35,151 nucleotides of DNA, taken from assembly GCA_027451565.1 (NCBI GenBank), contig DAIDJC010000004.1:1-35151 (forward strand), read 5' to 3'. The DNA comes from Limisphaerales bacterium (GTDB lineage Bacteria; Verrucomicrobiota; Verrucomicrobiia; Limisphaerales; UBA11358). Below the pieces are notes generated by a model. The model was not told where the DNA came from and did not search any database. It worked only from the letters and a program-made list of their open reading frames with translations. Positions 23,800 to 32,085 of this stretch are shown here, in pieces. The translations under genes and the position numbers were made by a program. How positions within the stretch are numbered: position 1 is the stretch's first letter; the number at the start of each line of letters is the position of its first letter.

Positions 23800-26573
23800 C
23801 CGTTCCGCCTGGCCTGACGCGGTCGTGGGTTCTGGTTGGATTTTTGCTTTTGATTTTGAGGTGGCTGCTCGCGGAGGGAAACCAGTTCGGGCAAGGTGTC
23901 CGGTGCGGGTGCAATTTCTGGCTGGGGCCTGGTCTGTGGAGAGAGTATCACCATCAGCAGCAGACCCACGAGGCAGGTGAGCGCTGTAAAAACACCGGCA
24001 AGGCTGATGTTCCGAAGGCCTGGCGGTGGGAGGAATTTGAATTCCACCTTATGCAAACCGGGTGGAATTTGCACTCCCTGCATCAAAAAATTGCATCGCA
24101 ACAAATGGGCGGCCTGGCCATCCACCCACACCTTCCAGGCGGGATCATACCGATCATTCAACATCAGAATACTGGTTGTGCCAGCCTTGGCCCGCAGGAC
24201 CACGTCCTTCGGGGAATATTGCTGTATTTCCGCCGCTTCCACCGGGTTTGTCGCATTGTTGGAAGGACAGTCCGGGGCGGCTTCATCCACAATCATCTCA
24301 GTTTCCGGGTTAAAAGTCGGATTGAAAAGCTTGTCCAAAACCGATTTGTCCTGAGTGTCGTTGTCCCAGTGGGCATAAACACACGCTCTCGGCAAAATGT
24401 TGCCCATTTCAAAAAGTGAAAAAAGCCCATTCGATGAAAGGGAAACCGTAAAGTCTGCCGGGTCGTGTGTCTGGTATGGGGCGTTGGCTTTGGGCACAAT
24501 ATCAAATTGTATCAGGGGTTTTAGGGGGTGTTCGAAAAGGTTTGAATTGTCTTCCCAGACCGTCTCCAACTCCGAGGGTCCGAGCATGTATCGTGTGTTG
24601 GTGAGTTGCCAGGCGCGAAGGATGGGGGTCAGGGAATTCGTGGTCTGTGTGGGGTCATACCGTTTTTGGTAAGCGGCGAGATCCTCCGGCAGGCGTGGTA
24701 TGGATACCATGTCAAAGGCCTGAATGTTATAGTAGGGGAACTGGTGTTGGAGCCACTCCACCTTGTAAAGATTCCGGATTAAATTCAGGGGCGGCGGCAG
24801 TCGCATGGGCACCAACACCACGCGTTGATCTTGGGGCTGTTGTCTCAAATAATCCAGCACTGGGTTGGTGGAATATTTTTCCTTGTAATCCACCGGCACA
24901 ATCCACGGCAGATTGGCCCGCCCCAAATCCACCAGCAGAAAAAGCAGAATGACCAAAGCACCCAGCGAGCGGCGTTTTCCCGAAAAGGCGCCTGTCTTCA
25001 AGAGGATGATCAAACAGGCTGCTCCTGTTAAAAAAACCGCCCCCCAGCCAGCCGCACGGATGCTGAAATCCGCATCCAAATCCGCCAGGGAGATTAACCG
25101 TACCGATTGAAGGTATTCCACCAGGTCCGAGCGGTGGCTGGCGTAGGCCATCCAGGCAAAAATACTGGTCAGAGCCAGCGCCACGCACACCAGTACTCCA
25201 TGCCGTTCCAATCGGGCCGCCCGTGCAAGCCAGCCGGGTGTTCCTTTTCCCCCTGCGGCCACGGCAAGTTCCTTGGAGGACAGGTAACGGCGGTCCATGG
25301 CGTCCAGGCCCAGGGCAAATAAAACCCCCATGGCTACGTCAAAGACATAGAGGAATTTAGTGGGATTGCGGATCGTGGAGACGTAGGGGAGCTGATAAAA
25401 AAGGTGGTAAAAAGGAGCGTAATGGCCCAAAGCGAGCATGAGAGAGACAGTGGCCAATCCCGAATAAAAAATTACCCAGCCCCTGAGCCGCCGGTCAAAC
25501 ACCGGGTTTTTGCGAACCAACAGCGCGCCAACCGCCCAAAGGCCCACCAATAAGGTTAATGCGCCCACATAATTGCCCCCTCCTGTGTAACGGATAAAAC
25601 CCAGGGGTGGAGGCCCCTGACTTCCATTTTCCAAAAAGGTGTCCCAGGCCGCATCGCGCCCCATGTTTCCCCAATAGTTACCGCCATTTGGGGTGTCCAT
25701 CCGATATCCAAACAACCCAGGAACAAAAAGTCCTAAAACCTCAGCCTTGGGGAGGCTCCACTGGGTTGCCCAATGCCAGCGATCCGCCTTGGTTTGAGAG
25801 TCTTGCGCCGTGCCTTGAACGTTGTGAATGGAAAATTGAATCAGTCCCTGGACGGATTGCGCCGCCAGAAAAAAAGCCAGTGCAGTCACCACGCCAAGCC
25901 TGCCCAGTCCGACCACCACATTTTTGACCCTGTCCCCCTGCTGATGAAGAGTTTGAAACACCATGAACAGGACCACCACCAAGCTAAGGATGGCTCCCAC
26001 ATCTGCCGCCTCCACCACTGCTTCCCCCACTGCAAAACCGGCCAGGGCAAGTCGCAACAAGGTTTGCCCGGGTTTAACCCTGGCCAGAGCGGCCATCGCC
26101 AAAAAGGTCATTGCCAACGCAAAATCATGGGCGGCCACACCCCAACAGGCGACCGAAAAGCAGCTTGAATTCAGCATCATTGCCATCCCGCCCGCGACAC
26201 AGGCCAGCATGCTCAAACCCAGCTCGCGAAAAAAACACCAGCTTCCCAAACCCAGGAGCAGAAGGGACGTGAACGCGTAAAACTTGGAAAAATAGACGGG
26301 CCCCAGAAGCCATTGTAGAACAAAGGTCAGTCCGGGCGCAGCCGGCCCGGTATCCAGACCCACGGAATTTAAATCCGACCAGCATCCGGAGAAACGTCCC
26401 GGCATGGCATGGCATGCCGCCATCAATTCCCCGAGCGGGCCGTCATTGGAAAATAAAACCTTCCCGGGAATGATTGCCGGGAGGAACAGGCACAATAATA
26501 TGGCCCCAAATAAAAAGGACGCGGTTCCCCAACCTCCCCGGAGGAGCCTGTCCATCAAACCAGATAATTTCAT
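23781..26573 (-). CDS. YfhO-type polytopic membrane protein
   Basis: This 930-residue protein resembles YfhO family (GT-C-like) membrane proteins, which in Firmicutes are linked to glycosylation of surface polymers. It starts at ATG 26573 with a helix at about 16-36, and the first outer loop has GKVLFSNDGPLGELMA, an acidic position (D44) where GT-C enzymes keep a catalytic residue. About a dozen helices run to about residue 560; conserved-looking stretches include PYVSTIRNPTKFLYVFDVAMGVLF. A large extracytoplasmic region (about 570-880) ends with ILMLNDRYDPAWKVWVDG and a final helix at about 885-905. The C-terminal tail is rich in Gln, Pro and Arg. It begins one base after the sulfotransferase stop, so the two are one operon. 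Donor and acceptor are unknown. Confidence 0.82.
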   Translation of the reverse strand: MKLSGLMDRLLRGGWGTASFLFGAILLCLFLPAIIPGKVLFSNDGPLGELMAACHAMPGRFSGCWSDLNSVGLDTGPAAPGLTFVLQWLLGPVYFSKFYAFTSLLLLGLGSWCFFRELGLSMLACVAGGMAMMLNSSCFSVACWGVAAHDFALAMTFLAMAALARVKPGQTLLRLALAGFAVGEAVVEAADVGAILSLVVVLFMVFQTLHQQGDRVKNVVVGLGRLGVVTALAFFLAAQSVQGLIQFSIHNVQGTAQDSQTKADRWHWATQWSLPKAEVLGLFVPGLFGYRMDTPNGGNYWGNMGRDAAWDTFLENGSQGPPPLGFIRYTGGGNYVGALTLLVGLWAVGALLVRKNPVFDRRLRGWVIFYSGLATVSLMLALGHYAPFYHLFYQLPYVSTIRNPTKFLYVFDVAMGVLFALGLDAMDRRYLSSKELAVAAGGKGTPGWLARAARLERHGVLVCVALALTSIFAWMAYASHRSDLVEYLQSVRLISLADLDADFSIRAAGWGAVFLTGAACLIILLKTGAFSGKRRSLGALVILLFLLVDLGRANLPWIVPVDYKEKYSTNPVLDYLRQQPQDQRVVLVPMRLPPPLNLIRNLYKVEWLQHQFPYYNIQAFDMVSIPRLPEDLAAYQKRYDPTQTTNSLTPILRAWQLTNTRYMLGPSELETVWEDNSNLFEHPLKPLIQFDIVPKANAPYQTHDPADFTVSLSSNGLFSLFEMGNILPRACVYAHWDNDTQDKSVLDKLFNPTFNPETEMIVDEAAPDCPSNNATNPVEAAEIQQYSPKDVVLRAKAGTTSILMLNDRYDPAWKVWVDGQAAHLLRCNFLMQGVQIPPGLHKVEFKFLPPPGLRNISLAGVFTALTCLVGLLLMVILSPQTRPQPEIAPAPDTLPELVSLREQPPQNQKQKSNQNPRPRQARRNGKESKG

Positions 26574-26574
26574 C

Positions 26575-27594
26575 TTATCGCTGTCCCGATTCCTCCGTGC
26601 CTGCCTCCGCCCGGCTCCAGTGTGAAAGGTCCCTGCCCAGCAAAGCGCTTAATGCCTCCACCTCGCCCTGCATCTCGCGGCGGACATTGTTTTTCAGCCT
26701 GGTTTCAAAAGGAGCCCGGATGGCGGGGCGCACATTCATGGAGCATAGTCCAAGGCCGGCTTTTTGCACCAGCTTGAAAAGCGGTGCGGGCAGCCAAGTG
26801 CGCAGTTTGACTGCCGAGCTCCGCAGCCATGGATCCTGCAACACTCCCCGCAAGAATTTGCTTTTCACTGTTTGGTTGCCATTGATGATGTCGAAACTCA
26901 TTTCCGCCGGAATGCGCGCCGGATCCAATCCAAGGAATTTTACCACATCCCGGTAAACCTCTCCGGTTCGCTCCGCAAAATCGTCCCAGAGGATTACCTT
27001 GACCTGTTTGCGCCCAAACGCATCCAGATACCTTTTCACTTGATCCGCGTAACACGCCGTCCGGTAATAATCCAATCCCTGCGGAAAATAGGCCTGGCGC
27101 GAAAGTTGATGGCCTTGACGCCGGTCTTTTACTGCTTCCAATGCCTGTCCAAAACTTTCCAAATGTTCATTCCCATCGCACAAAAACTGGTGGTACATGG
27201 AATACATCATCATGGTCGGTTCTCGAAGCATGATTATGATGCGCGCCTCCGGATTGAAGGCCTTAATTTCAGACGCCGCCAGTTCGGATCGCAAATACCA
27301 GACCGAACATTCTCCCACACACTGCCGGGAGGCACCCTCTCGGAATTCGGAGGCGTATGCAGCGGTGTCTCGACGGTAAAATTGGGGCCCAAATTTCAAA
27401 TCCCCGCCAAAATGATGCATTTCCTTGCGTGCCATAAAAACATCCGGATGAGCGGCAAGGTACTGATTCAATGCCGTGGTTCCGCATTTTGGGGCTCCGA
27501 CAATGAAAAAATTGGGGGTCTTATTGGGAGGAATAGAGTGAACCGGGTGTGGATGGGCGGAAAGAGGGTCCAGTTTCGCCAGGGTTTTCGACAT
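26575..27594 (-). CDS. PAPS-dependent sulfotransferase
   Basis: This is a 339-residue cytoplasmic sulfotransferase of the carbohydrate/heparan-sulfate-like group. The 5'-phosphosulfate loop is FFIVGAPKCGTTALNQYL at about residues 29-46; the 3'-phosphate-binding part is IIIMLREPTMMMYSMYHQF, with the conserved Arg and Ser. GECSVWYLRS lies between them, and a long region with VILWDDFAERTGEVYRDVVKFLGL follows, typical of the family. There is no signal peptide. It is the first gene of a two-gene unit with the YfhO-like membrane protein, which suggests that it sulfates a glycan or lipid precursor that the membrane protein handles; that is inference. The 343 bases upstream carry an unusual inverted-repeat array. 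Confidence 0.9.
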   Translation of the reverse strand: MSKTLAKLDPLSAHPHPVHSIPPNKTPNFFIVGAPKCGTTALNQYLAAHPDVFMARKEMHHFGGDLKFGPQFYRRDTAAYASEFREGASRQCVGECSVWYLRSELAASEIKAFNPEARIIIMLREPTMMMYSMYHQFLCDGNEHLESFGQALEAVKDRRQGHQLSRQAYFPQGLDYYRTACYADQVKRYLDAFGRKQVKVILWDDFAERTGEVYRDVVKFLGLDPARIPAEMSFDIINGNQTVKSKFLRGVLQDPWLRSSAVKLRTWLPAPLFKLVQKAGLGLCSMNVRPAIRAPFETRLKNNVRREMQGEVEALSALLGRDLSHWSRAEAGTEESGQR

Positions 27595-27828
27595 ACTTCG
27601 CTTTCGCTTCGCATTTCATATGCCATGTTTTAGGAGCTCCGAGCTGACGCATCTTTCTTCTTTCAAGTTTTTAAAGCTGGAACTACCAAGGCAGACAATA
27701 ATGCCCCTGTTTACGCCCATTTTTGGTTTTTTTTGGCCGCCAAGGGATCCTGATTTTTGCGAAATTTCCAAGGAAAATCAAACGGTGGTTCCTTGAACAC
27801 CTACTAGGAGTGAATTGTTTGGTGGTAT

Positions 27829-27879
27829 TTGGGTGTATTCACCCAATGAGGTTGGGTGGTTGCACCCAATTTATTTGGG
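27829..27879. repeat. Alternating inverted heptamer array (TTGGGTG / CACCCAA)
   Basis: The sequence reads TTGGGTG-tatt-CACCCAA-tgagg-TTGGGTG-gttg-CACCCAA, followed by a half copy TTGGG at 27875-27879. Each heptamer is the exact complement of its neighbours, so three alternative perfect 7-bp hairpins or repeated protein sites are possible. It lies in the 343-base gap between the gene at 27938 (its 3' flank) and the sulfotransferase (235 bases upstream of that start). It could be operator half-sites, a switching RNA structure or a 3' end structure; the sequence alone does not decide. Confidence 0.6.
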
Positions 27880-27880
27880 C

Positions 27881-27901
27881 AATTTCGCCGCAGGCGGAAT
27901 T
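27881..27901 (-). other. Hairpin in the 3' flank of the exported protein gene
   Basis: A 9-bp stem with one G-T pair and a three-base loop (AATTCCGCC-tgc-GGCGAAATT on the minus strand) lies 37 bases after the stop at 27938 and directly adjoins the heptamer array. It lacks a T-run, so it is not a classic terminator. It could protect the 3' end or act together with the neighbouring repeats. Confidence 0.4.
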
Positions 27902-27937
27902 TTCAGTAAAATGCCCGGGTGGTTATCGGGCGCAGAA

Positions 27938-29815
27938 TCAGTTTAAACCGGGCGGCCTTGGGGAAAACACGTTAAAATCAATGCCGTTCACCGTGGTGTT
28001 TTCGCCGTACACACTGATGTAAAAATACTTGCCCACGAGATCAAAGTCAGGCAAAAGGGAGAAGTCAAACCAATCATGCATGGCGGGCGGCATCAGGCGA
28101 GATTGAATTCCAGAGACTGGAGTGTTTTTCATCAGTTTGAATGCTGTTTTCAAACTCTCGGCTTGGTTTTCGTACCCCAATAATCCTCCGTGGTCGCCGC
28201 CAATCTGGGCGATGGCATCGGCCAATCCTGGTAAACGGCTCAATGGTTGCGAAGGACCATCGGCGCTTCGGAGGTATTGTTCCAGCATGCCATCGTCCGT
28301 GCTCAGGGCTACGTACACCCCACGGGAGGTGACCAATAGTGGCGGGCCATTCACCAGGGAGCCATCTGGCCTATGGCGGGGATGGGACATGATTGAATAG
28401 ATTTTATGCCCCATGTAATCCCTGGGCTCAGGCGCTCCCTCCTGACTGGACACCATGGCGGCAATCACATTGATGGCCTGAATAACCTGGTCTGGGTGGC
28501 TGACCTTGAACAGTGTCAGGTTGGGTGGATTGGCCAATTGAGACAGTGTGTCCCCCAAGGGTTCCCCCTGGTAGCTGATCAGGTCATCTCCCAAGTTGCC
28601 AATAAGGTAGGAACGAAGGTCAAAACCCGGGTCTTTTTGCTGTGCCGAGGTGTTGGCCAGGTCAATGATGGAGTTCAAATAGGAAAGACCACTGGGTGAG
28701 AAGGAGGAGACGAGCTTTTCCGCAGTGGCCCATGCCTGCTGGCCATCCAGACGAAGTCGGGAAAATTTGACCACATCGGCAGGCACAAAAGACGGCACCG
28801 AGGCATCTCTTTGCGGCAGGGCCAGAAGCGAAACAAGCCCAGAGCGGTTTTCGGCAGGCGCGTTCAAATGGATGTTCAAATGCGACCCATCCATTGACTC
28901 GCGCAAGGTCAGGCTGAGCGACTTCAATGAATCCAATCCCAAGGTCTCAAGGATTTTAACCATGTTTTGGCTGCGGCTGAAGGCCGAAGAATCCTCGCCG
29001 GAATCACTTCCGGATTTTTCAGCCAATTCAACAAGGTGGTGGATATCCATCCATGCAAAGTAGGTGGGTTTGTCACGGAACTGGTTAAGCTGGTCGGAAA
29101 CAAAAATAGGGTTGTCTTTCAAGGCCGGTTCGGAGCCGCCCCGGAGATGACCCACCACGGGTTCCAATGCATACTCCGAATTGCCAGCCACCAGCATGCT
29201 TTGGTATTGGGCCAAATACACCTCGGTGGGAGGTTCCGGCTTGGGCTGGACTCCTATTTCCGAAACTTGCGGACGTTGGGGCAGCAGTGCAGCAAGATCA
29301 TTCGAAGAAAGGGTCAACACCGTGAAATCCACTCCGCGAATCTGCTTGGTGCGCAGGTTGCGTCCGCTATCCCTCCATTTCTTGATCAATGCCGTCAGGT
29401 TGGTGTGGAGGGCATCCGATTGGTCTTTTGCGTCCAAAAGAAACACGAATGCCGGCGGGGCAACCGTTTGTCCAACCGGGGCGGCAGCCATGCCAAAAGT
29501 GAGCTGGCCATGCGGCAGGGTCATGAAGTTTTGCAGGGGTATTCCAACGTTGGCTTGAACCGGCGCCAGAAACTGGCTGTTGATTTTGTCCATGAAGTGG
29601 TCCCGAAACGGTTTCATGGCCGGGTCATTCCAAAACATCAACTGCGGGGAAACCCGGGATGCCTCCCGCAAGGCATCGAAATCAGGAATGGTAAAGACAA
29701 ATAGTGCGTCCTCGGGCAAAAGCGCCTCCGCAGGTGGCATGGCGGCCTGCAATAATGAGCACTTAACAAAACAAAGGATGTAAATTGCCAACAGGATGGG
29801 GCGAAAGGGCGTCAT
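27938..29815 (-). CDS. Exported protein of unknown function (possibly DUF3352-like)
   Basis: I do not recognise the family with confidence; the layout recalls DUF3352-type proteins. From ATG 29815 it has 625 residues and a Sec signal peptide (MTPFRPILLAIYILCFVKCSLLQA), so it should be periplasmic or surface-bound. The track's start adds 32 unlikely residues before it. The mature part opens with LLPEDALFVFTIPDFDALREA and continues as a mixed alpha/beta protein with repeated-looking segments (YLAQYQSMLVAGNSEYALEPV; LLVTSRGVYVALSTDDGMLEQYL), suggesting an internal duplication. I see no catalytic motif and no membrane anchor apart from the signal. It follows the exported protease gene by 111 bases on the same strand, so a shared role is possible but unproven. 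Confidence 0.75.
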   Translation of the reverse strand: MTPFRPILLAIYILCFVKCSLLQAAMPPAEALLPEDALFVFTIPDFDALREASRVSPQLMFWNDPAMKPFRDHFMDKINSQFLAPVQANVGIPLQNFMTLPHGQLTFGMAAAPVGQTVAPPAFVFLLDAKDQSDALHTNLTALIKKWRDSGRNLRTKQIRGVDFTVLTLSSNDLAALLPQRPQVSEIGVQPKPEPPTEVYLAQYQSMLVAGNSEYALEPVVGHLRGGSEPALKDNPIFVSDQLNQFRDKPTYFAWMDIHHLVELAEKSGSDSGEDSSAFSRSQNMVKILETLGLDSLKSLSLTLRESMDGSHLNIHLNAPAENRSGLVSLLALPQRDASVPSFVPADVVKFSRLRLDGQQAWATAEKLVSSFSPSGLSYLNSIIDLANTSAQQKDPGFDLRSYLIGNLGDDLISYQGEPLGDTLSQLANPPNLTLFKVSHPDQVIQAINVIAAMVSSQEGAPEPRDYMGHKIYSIMSHPRHRPDGSLVNGPPLLVTSRGVYVALSTDDGMLEQYLRSADGPSQPLSRLPGLADAIAQIGGDHGGLLGYENQAESLKTAFKLMKNTPVSGIQSRLMPPAMHDWFDFSLLPDFDLVGKYFYISVYGENTTVNGIDFNVFSPRPPGLN

Positions 29816-29926
29816 GATTTGGTTATTTTCAGTTTTCAAACTCGTGTGGAAGAACACCGGATGGAACAATCGCCAACACCGCATTCCCTGGCAATGGCTG
29901 AAAATGCACAAGGCCTGATCTGCCTT

Positions 29927-30886
29927 TCATGGGCTGGTCTGAAGATGGGTTGACGTGCGGCTCGGGGGTTGGAGATACCGATAGGGATTATTGGGGTTGT
30001 CTGTTGAGTAGGCAAAAGCATCCCGATGATCCAGAAAATTTTTCACCAATTCAACCGGGATGGCAAACCCCAAACCCTCCCCGAAAGTGATTTTCATGTT
30101 AGTGACGCCCACCACTTCTCCAGCCAGGTTGAACAGGGGGCCACCGCTGTTTCCCGGGTTGATCTGGGCCGTGGTTTGGAGGTATAGCTCGCCCTCCAAC
30201 TCCCGGGTTTTTGTGCTGATGATGCCCTGTGTGACAGTGCGCTCCAGACCCAACGGACTGCCAATCGCAAACACGGTTTCGCCCACGCTTAAATCATCCG
30301 AACTCCCAAGGCTGACCGCCTTGAAACGTGGCGCATTGTGGTCCTGGATCTGCAGCAGGGCCAGGTCGTGGAATTTGTTGATGGCAATAATTTTAATCTG
30401 CTTGTAGATCTCCCGGTCCAGGTTCCCATCCTTTTGCCGGTACACCTCCACGGAAATTTCAGTTTCACCCTCAATCACGTGAAAATTGGTGATGAGGAAT
30501 CCGTCCGGGTTGATGAAAAATCCAGACCCCAAACCCTCCGGGGTTCTGACCTGGACCACGGCTTCACCAATTTGCTTGACCAGGCTGCTGACATCGTGGG
30601 CCTCGAAAGGCCGGGCTGTTCCATCATAAAACTGACCATGATCCACGGCTGCGGCAGAGGGGACCACTGCTTTTGCCTTTTGGCTGATGACACCCGTGAT
30701 GAAACTCCGGGGAATGACCAAAACGGTGTAGCCCACGTCCACCACCAGTGAATCGGGTTTCTCAGCTAGAATCTGGCCCGTAACGGCTTTTTGGTCCTTG
30801 AGTTGGATTGTGTCACCATGCCCAGCCACCACCCCGCTGGCCAGCAGGGCACAAAGGACGGCGTTTTGTTTCAACGACATTTGCAT
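29927..30886 (-). CDS. Exported trypsin-like (S1C, HtrA-like) serine protease without PDZ
   Basis: This periplasmic or secreted protease is about 319 residues from ATG 30886. The signal peptide is MQMSLKQNAVLCALLASGVVAG. A short beta-rich N-terminal domain (IQLKDQKAVTGQILAEKPDS) comes before the protease fold. The catalytic triad is visible: His in LITNFHVI (136), Asp in KFHDLALLQI (174) and Ser in INPGNSGGP (247). The protein ends soon after FAIPVELVKNFL with a Pro/Thr-rich tail, so the PDZ domains of DegP-like proteins are missing. The track start is a TTG 30 bases upstream and would spoil the signal peptide. A terminator-like hairpin lies in its leader. It is followed by the large exported protein gene. 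Confidence 0.9.
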   Translation of the reverse strand: MQMSLKQNAVLCALLASGVVAGHGDTIQLKDQKAVTGQILAEKPDSLVVDVGYTVLVIPRSFITGVISQKAKAVVPSAAAVDHGQFYDGTARPFEAHDVSSLVKQIGEAVVQVRTPEGLGSGFFINPDGFLITNFHVIEGETEISVEVYRQKDGNLDREIYKQIKIIAINKFHDLALLQIQDHNAPRFKAVSLGSSDDLSVGETVFAIGSPLGLERTVTQGIISTKTRELEGELYLQTTAQINPGNSGGPLFNLAGEVVGVTNMKITFGEGLGFAIPVELVKNFLDHRDAFAYSTDNPNNPYRYLQPPSRTSTHLQTSP

Positions 30887-30930
30887 GACTCTAAACCAGA
30901 GATTTGAATTTGACAAGCCGCCAGCCGTTC

Positions 30931-30961
30931 AAAAAAATCCCGGATTTCGCTTCCGGGATTT
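30931..30961 (-). terminator. Terminator-like hairpin upstream of the protease gene
   Basis: Read on the minus strand, AAATCCCGGA-agcgaaa-TCCGGGATTT is a perfect 10-bp stem with a seven-base loop followed by further Ts (seven in a row in total), a textbook intrinsic terminator. It lies 45 bases before the protease start and not after a gene; the neighbour on the other side, rnd, diverges. It could be a leader attenuator or an insulator against antisense transcription through rnd. On the plus strand the stem is followed only by tcttttc. Confidence 0.65.
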
Positions 30962-30998
30962 CTTTTCACCAGCCATTTGTTAGGGCACACTCCGCCCG

Positions 30999-32075
30999 GT
31001 GATTGACACGCCTGAATCCTTAATCCGTCTCATTGATGCCATTCAAAAAGTTCCCTGGGTGGCCATGGATACCGAGGCAGACAGCCTGCATGCCTATCCT
31101 GAAAAAGTCTGCCTTATCCAGATCACCACATCACTGGGAGACGAACTGGTGGATCCCCTGGCCGGGCTTAACCTGCAGCCGTTTTTGGAGGCGCTCAAGG
31201 CCCATGAATTGATCTTTCATGCCGCTGATTATGATTTGCGGCTCCTCTGGAAGCATCACCGTTTTTTGCCCACCACCATTTTTGACACCATGCTCGCGGC
31301 AAGGCTGTTAGGCGAACGCCAGTTTGGCCTGGGGCACCTTGTCCAAAAGTTTCTGGGCATCACCTTGGACAAAGGTTCTCAAAAGGCGGATTGGGCGCGC
31401 CGGCCACTCACCGAAAAGATGGCTGCCTACGCCCGCAATGACACTCATTTTCTCAAGGACCTGGCGGATGTATTTGGCAGGGAATTAAATGCCAAAGGCA
31501 GGCTCGCTTGGCATCAGGAATCCTGCCAGCGCCAAATCATTGAAGCGTCCGAGCCTTCCGAGGTGGATCCGGAAAAAATTTGGAGAATCAAGGGGAGCGC
31601 TTTTCTGGATCGCCCGGCACTGGCTGTGTTGAGAGAGCTTTGGCGCTGGCGTGAGGGCCAGGCCATCGAGTCCAATCGCCCGCCGTTTTTTATCTTGTCC
31701 CACGAAATCATGGTTGATTTATCGCGTGCTGCCGTCAGCGGCAGTCCCTTGGACCGCCTGATTCCGCAACGCATGCACCCGCGCCGCAGGGAAACCCTGG
31801 CAACGGCCCTTCGAAAGGGCTTGGCAACACCGTCTTCAAACCTGCCTCCCATTTTGCGTCACACATCCAAGCGGCCATCCGAGCAGGAATTTCAGCGTTT
31901 TCGCGAGCTTGAAAAGCACCGGGATCAACAAGCATCGGCGCTTGACCTGGACCCCACCTTGATTGCCAGCAAAGCGGTATTGGGTGATTTGGCGCGTGAC
32001 TGGGATGGGGAATCGCCCAAGTTGATGTCCTGGCAGCGAAATCTGCTCCAAACCCCTCAATTGACCAACCGTTGA
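30999..32075 (+). CDS. rnd: Ribonuclease D
   Basis: RNase D is a 3'-5' exoribonuclease that trims tRNA and other stable RNA precursors. The 358-residue protein has the DEDDy residues: MDTEAD (D24, E26), HAADYDL (D79) and YARNDTHF (Y144, D148). An HRDC domain follows at about 205-285 (LAVLRELWRWREGQAIESNRPPFFIL), and a second, less clear helical region completes the family's usual layout. It starts at GTG 30999 with no clear Shine-Dalgarno site. It is a single plus-strand gene, diverging from the protease gene and ending ten bases before the convergent methyltransferase gene. Confidence 0.95.
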   Translation: MIDTPESLIRLIDAIQKVPWVAMDTEADSLHAYPEKVCLIQITTSLGDELVDPLAGLNLQPFLEALKAHELIFHAADYDLRLLWKHHRFLPTTIFDTMLAARLLGERQFGLGHLVQKFLGITLDKGSQKADWARRPLTEKMAAYARNDTHFLKDLADVFGRELNAKGRLAWHQESCQRQIIEASEPSEVDPEKIWRIKGSAFLDRPALAVLRELWRWREGQAIESNRPPFFILSHEIMVDLSRAAVSGSPLDRLIPQRMHPRRRETLATALRKGLATPSSNLPPILRHTSKRPSEQEFQRFRELEKHRDQQASALDLDPTLIASKAVLGDLARDWDGESPKLMSWQRNLLQTPQLTNR

Positions 32076-32085
32076 TGCGCACCCC

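Noticed and set aside
27829-27879. CRISPR-like array
   Set aside because: The units are seven bases, alternate in orientation and have 4-5 base spacers, unlike any CRISPR repeat-spacer pattern.
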